Below are positions 43,963-52,678 of a stretch of 64,000 bases of DNA, piece by piece. Made by a program: the position numbers and the translations under genes. The notes under the pieces were generated by a model. That model worked only from the letters and a program-made list of their open reading frames with translations. It ran no database searches and was not told where the DNA came from. Origin of the DNA: Pedobacter sp. Bi126 (lineage in GTDB: Bacteria; Bacteroidota; Bacteroidia; Sphingobacteriales; Sphingobacteriaceae); assembly GCF_918698245.1 (NCBI RefSeq), contig NZ_CAKKMS010000003.1, forward strand, positions 310,001-374,000. Direction: 5' to 3'. Numbering within the stretch: position 1 is the first letter of the stretch; each line of letters begins with the position of its first letter.

Positions 43963-44610
43963 ATGCCAATAATTTACAATAAAAATATTGATCAGCATTC
44001 TGTTTTAGCAATTTGGAAAATTGAAGAAACGGAGGAAGAATTGTTGGCCGGACTGCAGCTTAAGCAGCATGAACATGACATTATCTCGTCATTAAACAGC
44101 GGCAAGCGGTTACTGCACTGGTTAAGCACAAGATTACTATTGAGAACAATGCTTAATACAACGGAGTATATCGACTGTCAGTTTGATGAACATGGCAAGC
44201 CCTATCTGGTTAATTTCGACTATCATATTTCGTTAAGCCACTCTTATGATTATGCGGCCGTAATGATTAGCAAAGATCATGCTGTAGGTGTCGATATCGA
44301 ACTGATTAAGCACAAGATAAAAAGCATTAAACACAAGTTTTTAAGCGATGTAGAACTTGCTCAGAAACAGATTGGAGATAATACGGATGGCTTATATGTT
44401 GCGTGGTGCGCTAAAGAAGCTATTTATAAGTGGCATGGCAAAAAAGGTTTAGAATTTAAACAGCATATCCATATTAAACCTTTTAAGCTAAAAAAAGAAG
44501 GCTCACTAAATGCATTGGTAGAACTGCCAACAGGTACGCGAGAGCTGACCGTTAATTACTTTAAAACCAAAGACAGTTACATGTTAGGCTATGTAGCCAG
44601 CAATTCTTAA
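43963..44610 (+). CDS. 4'-phosphopantetheinyl transferase superfamily protein
   Basis: A 215-residue Sfp-like protein that moves the phosphopantetheine arm of CoA to acyl or peptidyl carrier proteins. The Mg-binding GVDIELI and the WCAKEAIYKWHG signature are present, with SLSHSYDYAAVMIS between the half-domains. The carrier partner is not visible here. TAATTTTG at 43933-43940 fits a -7 element. The lipB gene follows by only 5 bases; the two probably form an operon of protein-modifying enzymes. Confidence 0.92.
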   Translation: MPIIYNKNIDQHSVLAIWKIEETEEELLAGLQLKQHEHDIISSLNSGKRLLHWLSTRLLLRTMLNTTEYIDCQFDEHGKPYLVNFDYHISLSHSYDYAAVMISKDHAVGVDIELIKHKIKSIKHKFLSDVELAQKQIGDNTDGLYVAWCAKEAIYKWHGKKGLEFKQHIHIKPFKLKKEGSLNALVELPTGTRELTVNYFKTKDSYMLGYVASNS

Positions 44611-44615
44611 AATAA

Positions 44616-45350
44616 ATGGAGATGAACGAGACAGCGGAAAAAGCAATTGCGACAGATTTAAAGCCAACTATTTTTACAGACTGGGGCTTAACAGACTATC
44701 AGGAAGCCTGGGATAAACAGGAAGACCTGTTAAATAAAACGGTGGCCATTAAGACAGAAAACCGTGTAAACAATACCAATAAGCCTACCCCAAACCATCT
44801 TGTATTTTGCGAGCACCCACATGTTTACACCTTAGGTAAAAGCGGGCATCCCGAAAATTTATTATTGGATGAGCAGGGATTAAAAGATAAACAGGCAACC
44901 TACTATAAAATAAACCGGGGCGGCGATATTACTTATCATGGCCCGGGGCAGCTAGTGGGCTACCCTATTCTTGATCTTGATAACTTCTTTACCGACATAC
45001 ATTTATATCTGCGCACGCTGGAAGAAGCCGTTATCCTTACCTTAAAAGATTATGGGATAGAAGCTGGCCGTTATCCTGGTTTTACGGGGGTGTGGTTAGA
45101 TGCCGATAACGAAAAGGCTCGTAAAATATGCGCCATGGGTGTTCGTTGCAGCCGTTGGGTTACCATGCACGGTTTTGCCTTTAATGTAAATGTAGATTTA
45201 GATTACTTTAAAAATATTGTACCATGTGGTATTGATGATAAAGCTGTAACTTCTTTAGCAAAGGAGCTGGGTTATCATCTTGATATGGAAGAAGTAAAAG
45301 GAAAATTAAAGAATCATATTGCCAAGCTCTTTAAAATGCAGCTGATTTAA
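44616..45350 (+). CDS. lipB: Octanoyl-[acyl-carrier-protein]:protein octanoyltransferase
   Basis: A 244-residue enzyme that transfers octanoate from ACP to lipoyl domains, the first step of lipoate synthesis. The motif RGGDITYHGPGQLVGYPILD (101-120) is complete. Lys170 in ARKICAMGVRCSRWVTMHG and Cys204 in VPCGI are the expected catalytic pair, and HGFAFNVN follows the lysine. ATG 44616 or 44622 may be the start. It follows the phosphopantetheinyl transferase at 5 bases. lipA is not in the window. Confidence 0.96.
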   Translation: MEMNETAEKAIATDLKPTIFTDWGLTDYQEAWDKQEDLLNKTVAIKTENRVNNTNKPTPNHLVFCEHPHVYTLGKSGHPENLLLDEQGLKDKQATYYKINRGGDITYHGPGQLVGYPILDLDNFFTDIHLYLRTLEEAVILTLKDYGIEAGRYPGFTGVWLDADNEKARKICAMGVRCSRWVTMHGFAFNVNVDLDYFKNIVPCGIDDKAVTSLAKELGYHLDMEEVKGKLKNHIAKLFKMQLI

Positions 45351-45395
45351 TTGGTTGAGTAAAACTAAACCGAACGCTAATTCGTAGATTAAACT

Positions 45396-46121
45396 ATGAA
45401 GATTTTATTAAGCGCCATTTTATTTTCTTTCTTAACTTCGGGCTGCACAAAACAACAGCCTATGCCTATTGAACCCGTTACTGACCGAACAAAAGCTTCT
45501 TCAAATGGAGAAAGTAATTTTACATATCTGGCACTTGGCGATTCTTATACCATTGGCGAATCGGTTAGACAGGCAGAATCTTTTCCTTATCAGCTTCAAA
45601 GTTTATTAAAAGCTCAAAGTAGCAGTGTAGCAAATCCAAAAATTGTTGCGGTTACCGGTTGGACTACCGATGAACTTCAGGCAGGTATAAAAAAGGAGAA
45701 TTTAACAGGCGCATATAGTTTTGTTACGCTCTTAATTGGTGTAAACAATCAATATCGGGGTTATCCGATAGATACGTACAAAAAGGAATTCACAGAATTG
45801 TTACAAACGGCAATCGCTTTTGCCGGAGGCAACAAGAATAAGGTTTTTGTAGTTTCTATTCCAGATTGGGGCGCTACGCCCTTTGGCCAAAACTCGGGGC
45901 GAAACCCACAAACGATTGCCAATGAAATCGATAGCTTTAACGCTGCAAATCAAGAAATTACGCTTTCAGCTGGCGTAAACTATACCAATATTACCCCCTC
46001 ATCTCGAAATGCAGCAACTGATTTGTCGTTAGTGGCGAGCGACGGATTGCACCCAAGTGCTAAAATGTACGCAGAATGGGCAACCGCTTTATTACCAAAA
46101 GTGGCAAATGTATTGAAATAA
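45396..46121 (+). CDS. SGNH/GDSL-family hydrolase lipoprotein
   Basis: A 241-residue predicted lipoprotein (lipobox LTSGC, Cys17). Block I is ALGDSYTIGES with Ser50 as nucleophile. GVNNQYRG gives the block-III Gly/Asn, and SDGLHPS near 216-220 gives the Asp/His pair. Such enzymes remove acyl or acetyl groups from lipids or polysaccharides outside the cytoplasm; the substrate here is unknown. It is downstream of lipB, with a 45-base gap. Confidence 0.9.
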   Translation: MKILLSAILFSFLTSGCTKQQPMPIEPVTDRTKASSNGESNFTYLALGDSYTIGESVRQAESFPYQLQSLLKAQSSSVANPKIVAVTGWTTDELQAGIKKENLTGAYSFVTLLIGVNNQYRGYPIDTYKKEFTELLQTAIAFAGGNKNKVFVVSIPDWGATPFGQNSGRNPQTIANEIDSFNAANQEITLSAGVNYTNITPSSRNAATDLSLVASDGLHPSAKMYAEWATALLPKVANVLK

Positions 46122-46205
46122 TTAAACGTTTGTTTATGCTGTTTTTAAATTAAAAAATATATTTTAGTTTAACTATTTAAATTAATATACTTAAAAGTTG
46201 ATACT

Positions 46206-46547
46206 ATGGAAGATCAAAAACCTCAAGAACAAGCACCCTTCGGTCAGCAACCGTTTGGACAAACACCATTCGGAAATCAAGGCCCAGCACCAAAGAACTG
46301 GCTTGTAGAATCAATTCTGGTTACATTATTCTGCTGCCTGCCTTTTGGAATAGCTGGTATTGTAAATGCAGCTAATGTTAATAGTAAATATGCCATGGGC
46401 GACTATGCAGGGGCTCAGGCAGCATCTCAAGCCGCCGGCAAATGGACAAAAATTGGATTCTTTATTGGAATTGGAGTTTATGTCTTATATATATTATTTT
46501 TTGTGGTGCTAGGTTTTGGCGGTGCCATGATGAGTAATTACAGATAG
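46206..46547 (+). CDS. CD225/dispanin family membrane protein
   Basis: A 113-residue protein with a Gln/Pro/Gly/Phe-rich N-terminus (repeats of the type PFGQ, residues 9-28). Two membrane helices follow: WLVESILVTLFCCLPFGIAGIVNAANVNSK, the CD225 signature, then a second helix (about 80-105). The family includes eukaryotic IFITM proteins; the bacterial role is unknown. Its stop is directly followed by the ATG of the DUF2752 gene, a pairing that recurs in Bacteroidota. Confidence 0.85.
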   Translation: MEDQKPQEQAPFGQQPFGQTPFGNQGPAPKNWLVESILVTLFCCLPFGIAGIVNAANVNSKYAMGDYAGAQAASQAAGKWTKIGFFIGIGVYVLYILFFVVLGFGGAMMSNYR

Positions 46548-46943
46548 ATGAAATTAACGTACATCTTAGGAATCGTTATAGGGTTAGCACTTGTGATAAT
46601 TTACTATAAATTTAATCCTGAGATGTACAATTTCTTCCCAGAATGTCCTTTCCACAAATATTTACACCTCGATTGCCCTGGTTGCGGTTCACAAAGGGCA
46701 ATACATGCCCTGCTCCACCTGGATATTAAAAAAGCTGCAGGATATAACCTACTCCTTGTACTCAGTTTACCACTACTCATTACCCAGCTGACTTTCAAAA
46801 TTTATTCTTTTTCAACAAAGAAGAACCTGGTGATGCGCTTTTGGTATAGCCCAAATACACCTAAAATAATTTTTGCTATCGTAATGATATTCTGGATCGC
46901 CAGAAATTTGCCCTACTCACCATTCAACTATCTTGCTGCTTAG
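46548..46943 (+). CDS. DUF2752 membrane protein
   Basis: A 131-residue protein with three hydrophobic helices. It has the DUF2752 signature ECPFHKYLHLDCPGCGSQRA, with its conserved Cys-Pro-Gly-Cys-Gly and the following RAIHALLHLDIKKAAGYN. The clustered cysteines suggest redox or metal contact, but no function is established. It begins immediately after the CD225 gene and converges on the RDD gene with no gap. Confidence 0.87.
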   Translation: MKLTYILGIVIGLALVIIYYKFNPEMYNFFPECPFHKYLHLDCPGCGSQRAIHALLHLDIKKAAGYNLLLVLSLPLLITQLTFKIYSFSTKKNLVMRFWYSPNTPKIIFAIVMIFWIARNLPYSPFNYLAA

Positions 46944-47690
46944 CTAGGCCATTGTAGCAGTAAGGTGATTATAATCTTTTAGCACCGCCTCTAAAAACTG
47001 TAACTCATTCATCCCGCTCGGAATAGTTACAAAAATGTGTTCTTTGGTTTTAGACGCCATGGCATAAATTAAATCAGCATTCCCAGTTTGGTAATAGCCG
47101 GTTAACACTTCGTGAATTAGTTCTATATCTCTATCGTTTAAATGCAGAACTTCCTTAAACTGCGGCTCATATTCTTCAGGTAAATTAAAACTGAAAGCCA
47201 CGTTGGAAAATTCGGTTCTTGGTTTAGTTTTAATCAATGTCGTTTTTGCTAATATATCACCCAATCTTTGATGGTTTTTGGTTACTGCTACAGAAACCAG
47301 TGCTACAACGCCCCATCCAAACGGGAAGCCGAAATCGATCATCCGAAATAACCACCTAAAAATATACTGTCCAAGTGTTGGTTGTGTACCATCAATACTA
47401 ATTACTTTTATCTTTAACACCTTCTTTCCTAAAGTCTGGCCATCCATGGTGATTTCGCAAACCAGGTCGTAGAGAGCAAAAATTGCCAGGAAAATAAAGA
47501 AAATAACTATCGCAGCACTTCCTGACATCGCCATCTGTGCAGCGCCCATTACCACTAAAGTAATTATAGCGAGAATTAGAAATCCAGCCAGATCGATACA
47601 CCTTGCAGCTATACGCTCTCCAAGGCCGGCAATTTCGTAATCAATATCAATATTTTGAGCAGTGCTAATTCTGATACTATCCATATTCAA
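46944..47690 (-). CDS. RDD family membrane protein
   Basis: A 248-residue protein whose first half is an RDD domain. It has the Arg-x2-Asp pattern in GERIAARCIDLAGFLILAI, the later DGQTLGKKVLKIKVI, and three membrane helices. The C-terminal half (about 150-248) is soluble and unrecognised. RDD proteins are proposed ion or solute carriers. It is divergent from the SpoIIM-like gene at 47881; this pairing with SpoIIM, DUF4129, MoxR and DUF58 genes recurs in Bacteroidota and Actinobacteria. Confidence 0.85.
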   Translation of the reverse strand: MNMDSIRISTAQNIDIDYEIAGLGERIAARCIDLAGFLILAIITLVVMGAAQMAMSGSAAIVIFFIFLAIFALYDLVCEITMDGQTLGKKVLKIKVISIDGTQPTLGQYIFRWLFRMIDFGFPFGWGVVALVSVAVTKNHQRLGDILAKTTLIKTKPRTEFSNVAFSFNLPEEYEPQFKEVLHLNDRDIELIHEVLTGYYQTGNADLIYAMASKTKEHIFVTIPSGMNELQFLEAVLKDYNHLTATMA

Positions 47691-47880
47691 ACATAATTTT
47701 TTTTAAAGATAAAGCTGTACGCCGATCTTTATTTTTTAAACTAAAGTTTTCTTATATTTTCATATTAGATTGTTCAGCTATGTATATTTGTTCAGCCTGG
47801 TTAATTGATCTGAATATAATATTGGTTTCATTTCCATAAAAAATTAGCTATTTTAACCCGAGATTTGGTAAAGCCTTTAA

Positions 47881-48834
47881 ATGAGAGAAGCATTATTTGT
47901 TAAACAGAATTCGAAGAAGTGGCAACATTATGATTCCATGCAACAGGCAAATCCTGATGAAGTGGCCAATCAGTTTATCGAAATCACTAACGATTTGGCT
48001 TACTCAAAAACGTTTTATCCAAATTCGAAAACAACAGCTTATCTCAATGGCTTAGCCTCTAAATTACATCAATCCGTTTACAAAAACAAAAAGGAAAAAT
48101 CGAACCGGTTTATCCATTTCTGGAAAACAGAACTCCCCTTAATATTTCTACAACACAGAAAACAGGTATTTTATGCATTGGCATTTTTCTTGGTTTCTTG
48201 TGCCATTGGTGCTTTATCGGCAAAATACGATGATACTTTTGTGCGATTGATTATGGGTGATGGTTATGTAAACATGACAAACGAAAACATTGCCAAAGGT
48301 GATCCGTTTGGGGTTTATAAACAAAGTAATGAGTTTATGATGTTTATGCAAATTGGGGTTAATAATATTTATGTTGCGCTATATACCTTTGTTTTGGGTA
48401 TTATATTCTCATTTGGCGCTATTGTTTCATTATTCAGAAATGGCGTGATGCTCGGCTCATTCCAATATTTCTTTTTTAGTAAAGGATTAGGCTTTCAATC
48501 GGTTTTGGTTATCTGGATTCACGGCACATTAGAAATATCGGCAATTGTTTTGGCAGGCGCGGCTGGTTTAATTTTGGGCAATAGCCTTTTATTCCCCAAA
48601 ACGTATACCCGTATGGCTTCAGTTTTAAAAGGGGCCAAAGATGGATTAAAAATTGTAATTGGCCTGATCCCGATTTTTATAGTTGCTGCATTTTTTGAAA
48701 GTTTTGTTACCCGACATACTGAGATGCCGCTATGGTTAAGTATGTTCATCTTATTATCTTCCGCAGCTTTCATTATTTGGTATGTATTTATATACCCTAT
48801 AAAAATCTACAATAAACAAGCAACACTAAATTAA
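47881..48834 (+). CDS. Stage II sporulation protein M (SpoIIM)-like membrane protein
   Basis: A 317-residue protein. An N-terminal helical cytoplasmic part (about 1-95) leads to six or so membrane helices with the SpoIIM-family features: IGVNNIYVALYTFVLGIIFS, FRNGVMLGSFQYFF and WIHGTLEISAIVLAGAAGLILG. The organism shows no sign of sporulation, and outside Firmicutes the family's role is unknown. It is the first gene of a six-gene plus-strand operon (SpoIIM, membrane protein, DUF4129, DUF4350, MoxR, DUF58). Confidence 0.86.
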   Translation: MREALFVKQNSKKWQHYDSMQQANPDEVANQFIEITNDLAYSKTFYPNSKTTAYLNGLASKLHQSVYKNKKEKSNRFIHFWKTELPLIFLQHRKQVFYALAFFLVSCAIGALSAKYDDTFVRLIMGDGYVNMTNENIAKGDPFGVYKQSNEFMMFMQIGVNNIYVALYTFVLGIIFSFGAIVSLFRNGVMLGSFQYFFFSKGLGFQSVLVIWIHGTLEISAIVLAGAAGLILGNSLLFPKTYTRMASVLKGAKDGLKIVIGLIPIFIVAAFFESFVTRHTEMPLWLSMFILLSSAAFIIWYVFIYPIKIYNKQATLN

Positions 48835-48835
48835 C

Positions 48836-49720
48836 ATGCTAGGGAAAATTGAATTTAAGAAAAGAAGAGATTTCGGCCAGGTGATTAACGACACCTTTAC
48901 TTTCATGCGTCAAAATCTTAAGCCCTTAATTAAAATATATTTCACATTTTGTGGCCTATTTGTACTGGCTAGCATGTTAACCATGTTATTGCAACAATAC
49001 AAAATGGTTAACATCATCAATACCATCGGTAATGGAAAAAACACCAAAGGCTTAGGTTTTTCAGCTTTATATGGATTAGAATATTTCTTGTCTATTTTAT
49101 TCTCTTTAGCAACATATGCCAGTATGAGTGTTGCTATACTTTCCTATATCGCTATATACGTGCAAAAAGGGAACCAAACACCAACCACCGATGAAGTATG
49201 GGGATATTTTAAGTATTACTTCTTCAGGATTTTTGGCAGTTCTATCCTATTGATTATCCTGTTATGTATAGCTTTTATGTTTTGCCTTGTACCTGGCTTC
49301 TGGCTATTCCCTTATGTGGCCATGATGTTCCCCATTATGGTAATCGAAAATGGTTCTTTAGGTTACTCTTTTAGTAGAAGCTTCAAAATTATTAAAGATA
49401 ATTTCTGGATTACTTTTGGCACGCTGATCGTAGTATGGATTATTGTTTATGCTTGTATGAGCATGATCATTTTACCTACAAGTTTATTTAATATGATTGG
49501 TATGTTTACCCATAAAACGCCACACATGTCTTTAACACTTACCATGATTACAACAGTTTTACAGTCATTGTGCCAGGTATTTACCATCATCCCAATCATT
49601 ACCATTTCATTGGCGTATTTCAGTTTAGTTGAACAAAAAGAAAGCCCCGGCCTAATGGAACGGATTTCAAATTTTGGCAATACCGAAAAACCGATTGATA
49701 CCAGACCTGAAGAATATTAA
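48836..49720 (+). CDS. Multi-helix membrane protein of the RDD/MoxR module
   Basis: A 294-residue protein with about six membrane helices and a charged N-terminus (KIEFKKRRDFGQVINDTFTF). The overall look is that of the glycerophosphoryl-diester-phosphodiesterase membrane-domain or DUF975-like proteins often found here, but I cannot assign it with certainty. It starts one base after the SpoIIM-like stop and is followed within two bases by the DUF4129 gene, so it is part of the operon. Confidence 0.75.
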   Translation: MLGKIEFKKRRDFGQVINDTFTFMRQNLKPLIKIYFTFCGLFVLASMLTMLLQQYKMVNIINTIGNGKNTKGLGFSALYGLEYFLSILFSLATYASMSVAILSYIAIYVQKGNQTPTTDEVWGYFKYYFFRIFGSSILLIILLCIAFMFCLVPGFWLFPYVAMMFPIMVIENGSLGYSFSRSFKIIKDNFWITFGTLIVVWIIVYACMSMIILPTSLFNMIGMFTHKTPHMSLTLTMITTVLQSLCQVFTIIPIITISLAYFSLVEQKESPGLMERISNFGNTEKPIDTRPEEY

Positions 49721-49721
49721 A

Positions 49722-50450
49722 ATGCAGCGCGCACTCTTCCGATATCTTCTTGTTTCTCTTTTGTTTTTTATTCCGGTAATCAACAGAGCACAGACAGCTA
49801 AACCTAAGCCTGTAACTGTTGTAATTAAAACAGATAGCAGTAAGGTTGTGGCCTCAAGATTTGATAAAGAGGCCATAAGCAATTATAAAGAACAAAAAGA
49901 GTTTCAATACGATGAAATAGGTCAACAACAATTATCGTTATGGGACAAATTTTGGTTATGGTTCTGGGGTATTATCGGCGAACTGTTTCAGGGAGCAGCA
50001 TCAAACATTTTTTCCAGGTATATTTTTATCGGACTTGGCGTTGCGCTGATCATATTTATTGTGGTTAAAGTTATTGGAGCAGAAAAAATCTTCGCTAAAA
50101 AATCGAAAGAAACAATCCTTCCATACGATGTAATTACCGAAAACATCCATGAGATAGATTATGAACAGGAATTACAAAGATTAGTTGCCGAAAGAAAATT
50201 CCGTTTGGCCGTTAGGCTTTTATACTTGAGGGCGCTAAAAAAATTGAGCGATGCCGAAATTATCCAATGGCAGCCCGATAAAACCAATTATAATTATTTA
50301 ATGGAAATCAGTAAGCCAGAGCTGAGAAACGATTTTAGCCAGCTTACCCTACAGTTCGATTATATCTGGTATGGCGATTTCCCTATCGATGAAGTGAAAT
50401 TCGACCCTATTAAGCAATCGTTTAACCAGTTTAACAACCAGATTAAATGA
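49722..50450 (+). CDS. DUF4129 domain protein
   Basis: A 242-residue protein from ATG 49722 (MQRALFRYLLVSLLFF), preferred over a TTG 16 codons upstream that overlaps the previous gene. It has a signal peptide, one membrane helix (about 106-126), and a cytoplasmic C-terminal DUF4129 segment with RLVAERKFRLAVRLLYLRAL, KLSDAEIIQWQPDKTNYNYL and FDYIWYGDFPID. The domain is fixed to MoxR/DUF58 clusters and sometimes to transglutaminases; its activity is unknown. It overlaps the DUF4350 gene in ATGA. Confidence 0.87.
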   Translation: MQRALFRYLLVSLLFFIPVINRAQTAKPKPVTVVIKTDSSKVVASRFDKEAISNYKEQKEFQYDEIGQQQLSLWDKFWLWFWGIIGELFQGAASNIFSRYIFIGLGVALIIFIVVKVIGAEKIFAKKSKETILPYDVITENIHEIDYEQELQRLVAERKFRLAVRLLYLRALKKLSDAEIIQWQPDKTNYNYLMEISKPELRNDFSQLTLQFDYIWYGDFPIDEVKFDPIKQSFNQFNNQIK

Positions 50451-51637
50451 AAGGCTACAAATTATACCTGATTATCGGTTCCATTCTAATTTTGGGTTAT
50501 TTAATTGCGCAGTATAATAAGCCTACGCCAACAAACTGGGCGCCAACATATGCTATTAAAGACAAAATCCCATACGGAACATATATTTTATACAATAGAA
50601 TCAAAGATATTTTGCCCTCGGCAAGTATTCAACAGTCGAAAACAGCCGTTTATACTACGCTAAAATCTAAAAGATTCAATAAAACGGCCTATATAATCAT
50701 TGCGCAAAAGGCAGATATTAGTAAAACGGATCTTGAACAGCTGATAAAATATATGCAAGCGGGCAATGATGTATTTATAGCCACTTATGATTTAGGAAAA
50801 ATAAGGAAGGAACTTAAAGTGCAAACTTCTACCGCAATGTCTCCCGAAGCAAGTACCTTAAATTTCACCAATCCAGAGTTAAAAACCGATGCAAACTATG
50901 GCTTTGAAAGAGGCATCGGCAGCCAGTATTTTAGTAAGGTAGACAGCAGCAAAACAACAATACTTGGCGTAAATGGGAAGGGCCAGCCTAATTTTATCCG
51001 TTATGCTTACGGAAAAGGCAATCTATACCTTATCGCAGAACCCGGTTTTTATACCAATTTTAACCTCCTCGATAAATATGGTGCAGAATATACCGCTAAA
51101 ACCTTGAGTTATTTATATGGGAATAAGCAGCTCATTTTCGACGAATATTTTTCTAGCCAAAAGAACACTGCCACCGATATGCTCAGGGTATTCTTTAAAC
51201 ATCATGAACTGGAGTTTGCATACTATCTGGCAATATTTAGTCTGATTCTTTTTGTCTTGTACGACATTAAGCGCAGGCAAAGAATTATCCCGATCGCAGA
51301 TCCGCTTACTAATTCTTCTTTGGCCTTTGTTAATGTGGTGGGCAGTGTTTATTACCACGAGCGGAACAACCTCGATATAGCCTTAAAAAAGATCAATTAC
51401 TTTATGGAGTACTTAAGAACGAGGTATTATCTAAAGACCAACGATATCGACAGCAAATTTGCTCAGGTGCTAATAGAGAAAACTGGCATTAATGAGGCGC
51501 TGGCCAAAACCCTGACTAAACATTTTATCCAAACGCCAACAATGGGCGATTTAAGCGATACCCAATTGATTAATTTAAACGAAAGCATAGAACAGTTTTA
51601 TAAAAATACGCAAAGCAATGGAGCAAGAACAGTTTAA
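50447..51637 (+). CDS. DUF4350 domain protein
   Basis: A 396-residue protein with membrane helices near the N-terminus (about 5-22) and at about 262-282. Between them lies a periplasmic domain with YGTYILYNRIKDILPSASIQ and GNDVFIATYDLG, a GATase-like fold in the DUF4350 family. A cytoplasmic helical tail follows. Function is unknown, but it always accompanies MoxR and DUF58 genes. Its start overlaps the DUF4129 stop by four bases, and its end overlaps the MoxR gene by 20 bases. Confidence 0.86.
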   Translation: MKGYKLYLIIGSILILGYLIAQYNKPTPTNWAPTYAIKDKIPYGTYILYNRIKDILPSASIQQSKTAVYTTLKSKRFNKTAYIIIAQKADISKTDLEQLIKYMQAGNDVFIATYDLGKIRKELKVQTSTAMSPEASTLNFTNPELKTDANYGFERGIGSQYFSKVDSSKTTILGVNGKGQPNFIRYAYGKGNLYLIAEPGFYTNFNLLDKYGAEYTAKTLSYLYGNKQLIFDEYFSSQKNTATDMLRVFFKHHELEFAYYLAIFSLILFVLYDIKRRQRIIPIADPLTNSSLAFVNVVGSVYYHERNNLDIALKKINYFMEYLRTRYYLKTNDIDSKFAQVLIEKTGINEALAKTLTKHFIQTPTMGDLSDTQLINLNESIEQFYKNTQSNGARTV

Positions 51638-52595
51638 CCCACGTACCGATTTAAGCGCCTTAAATGAAGCTGTAAATCAAATCAGAAATGTACTTGGAAA
51701 TATCATTATCGGCCAAAAACAGGTTATTGATTTCTTAATTGTTGGTTTGCTTGCCGACGGGCACATCTTAATTGAAGGTGTCCCTGGTGTAGCCAAAACG
51801 CTGAGCGCTAAATTGCTGGCAAAATCTATTGATGCAGAATTTTCGAGGGTTCAGTTTACCCCTGATTTAATGCCATCTGATGTTTTAGGAACCCCGATTT
51901 TTAATACCAAAACAGGAGATTTCGAATTTAGAAAAGGTCCTATTTTTGGCAATATTATTCTGGTTGATGAAATTAACCGTGCACCGGCAAAAACCCAATC
52001 GGCCTTGTTCGAGGTGATGGAAGAGCGCCAGGTAACTATAGATGGCCATACCTATATCATGGACGAACCTTTTATGGTATTGGCCACCCAGAACCCGATT
52101 GAGCAGGAAGGGACATACCGCCTGCCCGAAGCACAATTGGATCGGTTTTTATTCAAAATAGAGGTTAAATACCCTTCGTTAGCGGAAGAAACTGCGATTT
52201 TAATGGCTCAGCACACTTTAGTTAACAAAACATTATTAAACGATGTAAAACCAGTATTGTCTGTTAAACAGATACAAGAGGCTAGAGCAATTATCCGCAA
52301 TTTGTTTGTAGAGCCAAAATTATTGGAGTTTATCGCCAAAATCGTAAATGAAACCCGCAACAATTCATCACTTTATCTGGGCGCTTCGCCAAGGGCATCT
52401 TTAGCAATTGTACACAGTGCAAAAGCTTTCGCTGCTATTCAAAACCGCGATTTTGTTACGCCTGAAGATATTATTGCCGTTGCAGGCCCTGTATTGGCGC
52501 ACAGGATATTGTTATCACCTGAAAAAGAAATGGAAGGATTAACCACCAGCGACATCGTTAGCCAGATTATTAAAAAAATTGAAGTACCTAGGTAA
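51618..52595 (+). CDS. MoxR family AAA+ ATPase
   Basis: A 325-residue AAA_3 ATPase. Walker A is GVPGVAKT and Walker B is ILVDEINRAPAKTQSALFEV with the following EERQVT. The sensor-1 region is VLATQNPIEQEGTYRLPEAQ, and the lid domain contains LGASPRASLA. MoxR proteins act as chaperone-like ATPases, usually with a DUF58/von Willebrand partner encoded alongside; that is the case here (DUF58 at 52679). It starts inside the end of the DUF4350 gene. Confidence 0.94.
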   Translation: MEQEQFNPRTDLSALNEAVNQIRNVLGNIIIGQKQVIDFLIVGLLADGHILIEGVPGVAKTLSAKLLAKSIDAEFSRVQFTPDLMPSDVLGTPIFNTKTGDFEFRKGPIFGNIILVDEINRAPAKTQSALFEVMEERQVTIDGHTYIMDEPFMVLATQNPIEQEGTYRLPEAQLDRFLFKIEVKYPSLAEETAILMAQHTLVNKTLLNDVKPVLSVKQIQEARAIIRNLFVEPKLLEFIAKIVNETRNNSSLYLGASPRASLAIVHSAKAFAAIQNRDFVTPEDIIAVAGPVLAHRILLSPEKEMEGLTTSDIVSQIIKKIEVPR

Positions 52596-52672
52596 GTCCG
52601 AAGTCTTGAGTCAGGAGTCCGAAGTCGGATTTTGTCGCAACAGTTAACTAGTTTAAACAATTAACCGATTAA
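52595..52672. repeat. Degenerate heptad repeat followed by octads
   Basis: Five gapless 7-base words all start AGTC; AGTCCGA at 52595 returns exactly 21 bases later. From 52641 four 8-base words follow (CAGTTAAC, TAGTTTAA and two ending TTAA). They fill the gap between MoxR and DUF58 genes inside one operon. Confidence 0.78.
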
Positions 52673-52678
52673 ACAACA

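Noticed and set aside
46206..46547. CD225 protein as horizontally acquired from a eukaryote
   Set aside because: The family is common in bacteria and the gene is paired with DUF2752 in the usual bacterial way.
47881..48834. SpoIIM homologue as evidence for sporulation
   Set aside because: The family is widespread in non-spore-formers as part of MoxR/RDD modules, and no other sporulation gene is present.
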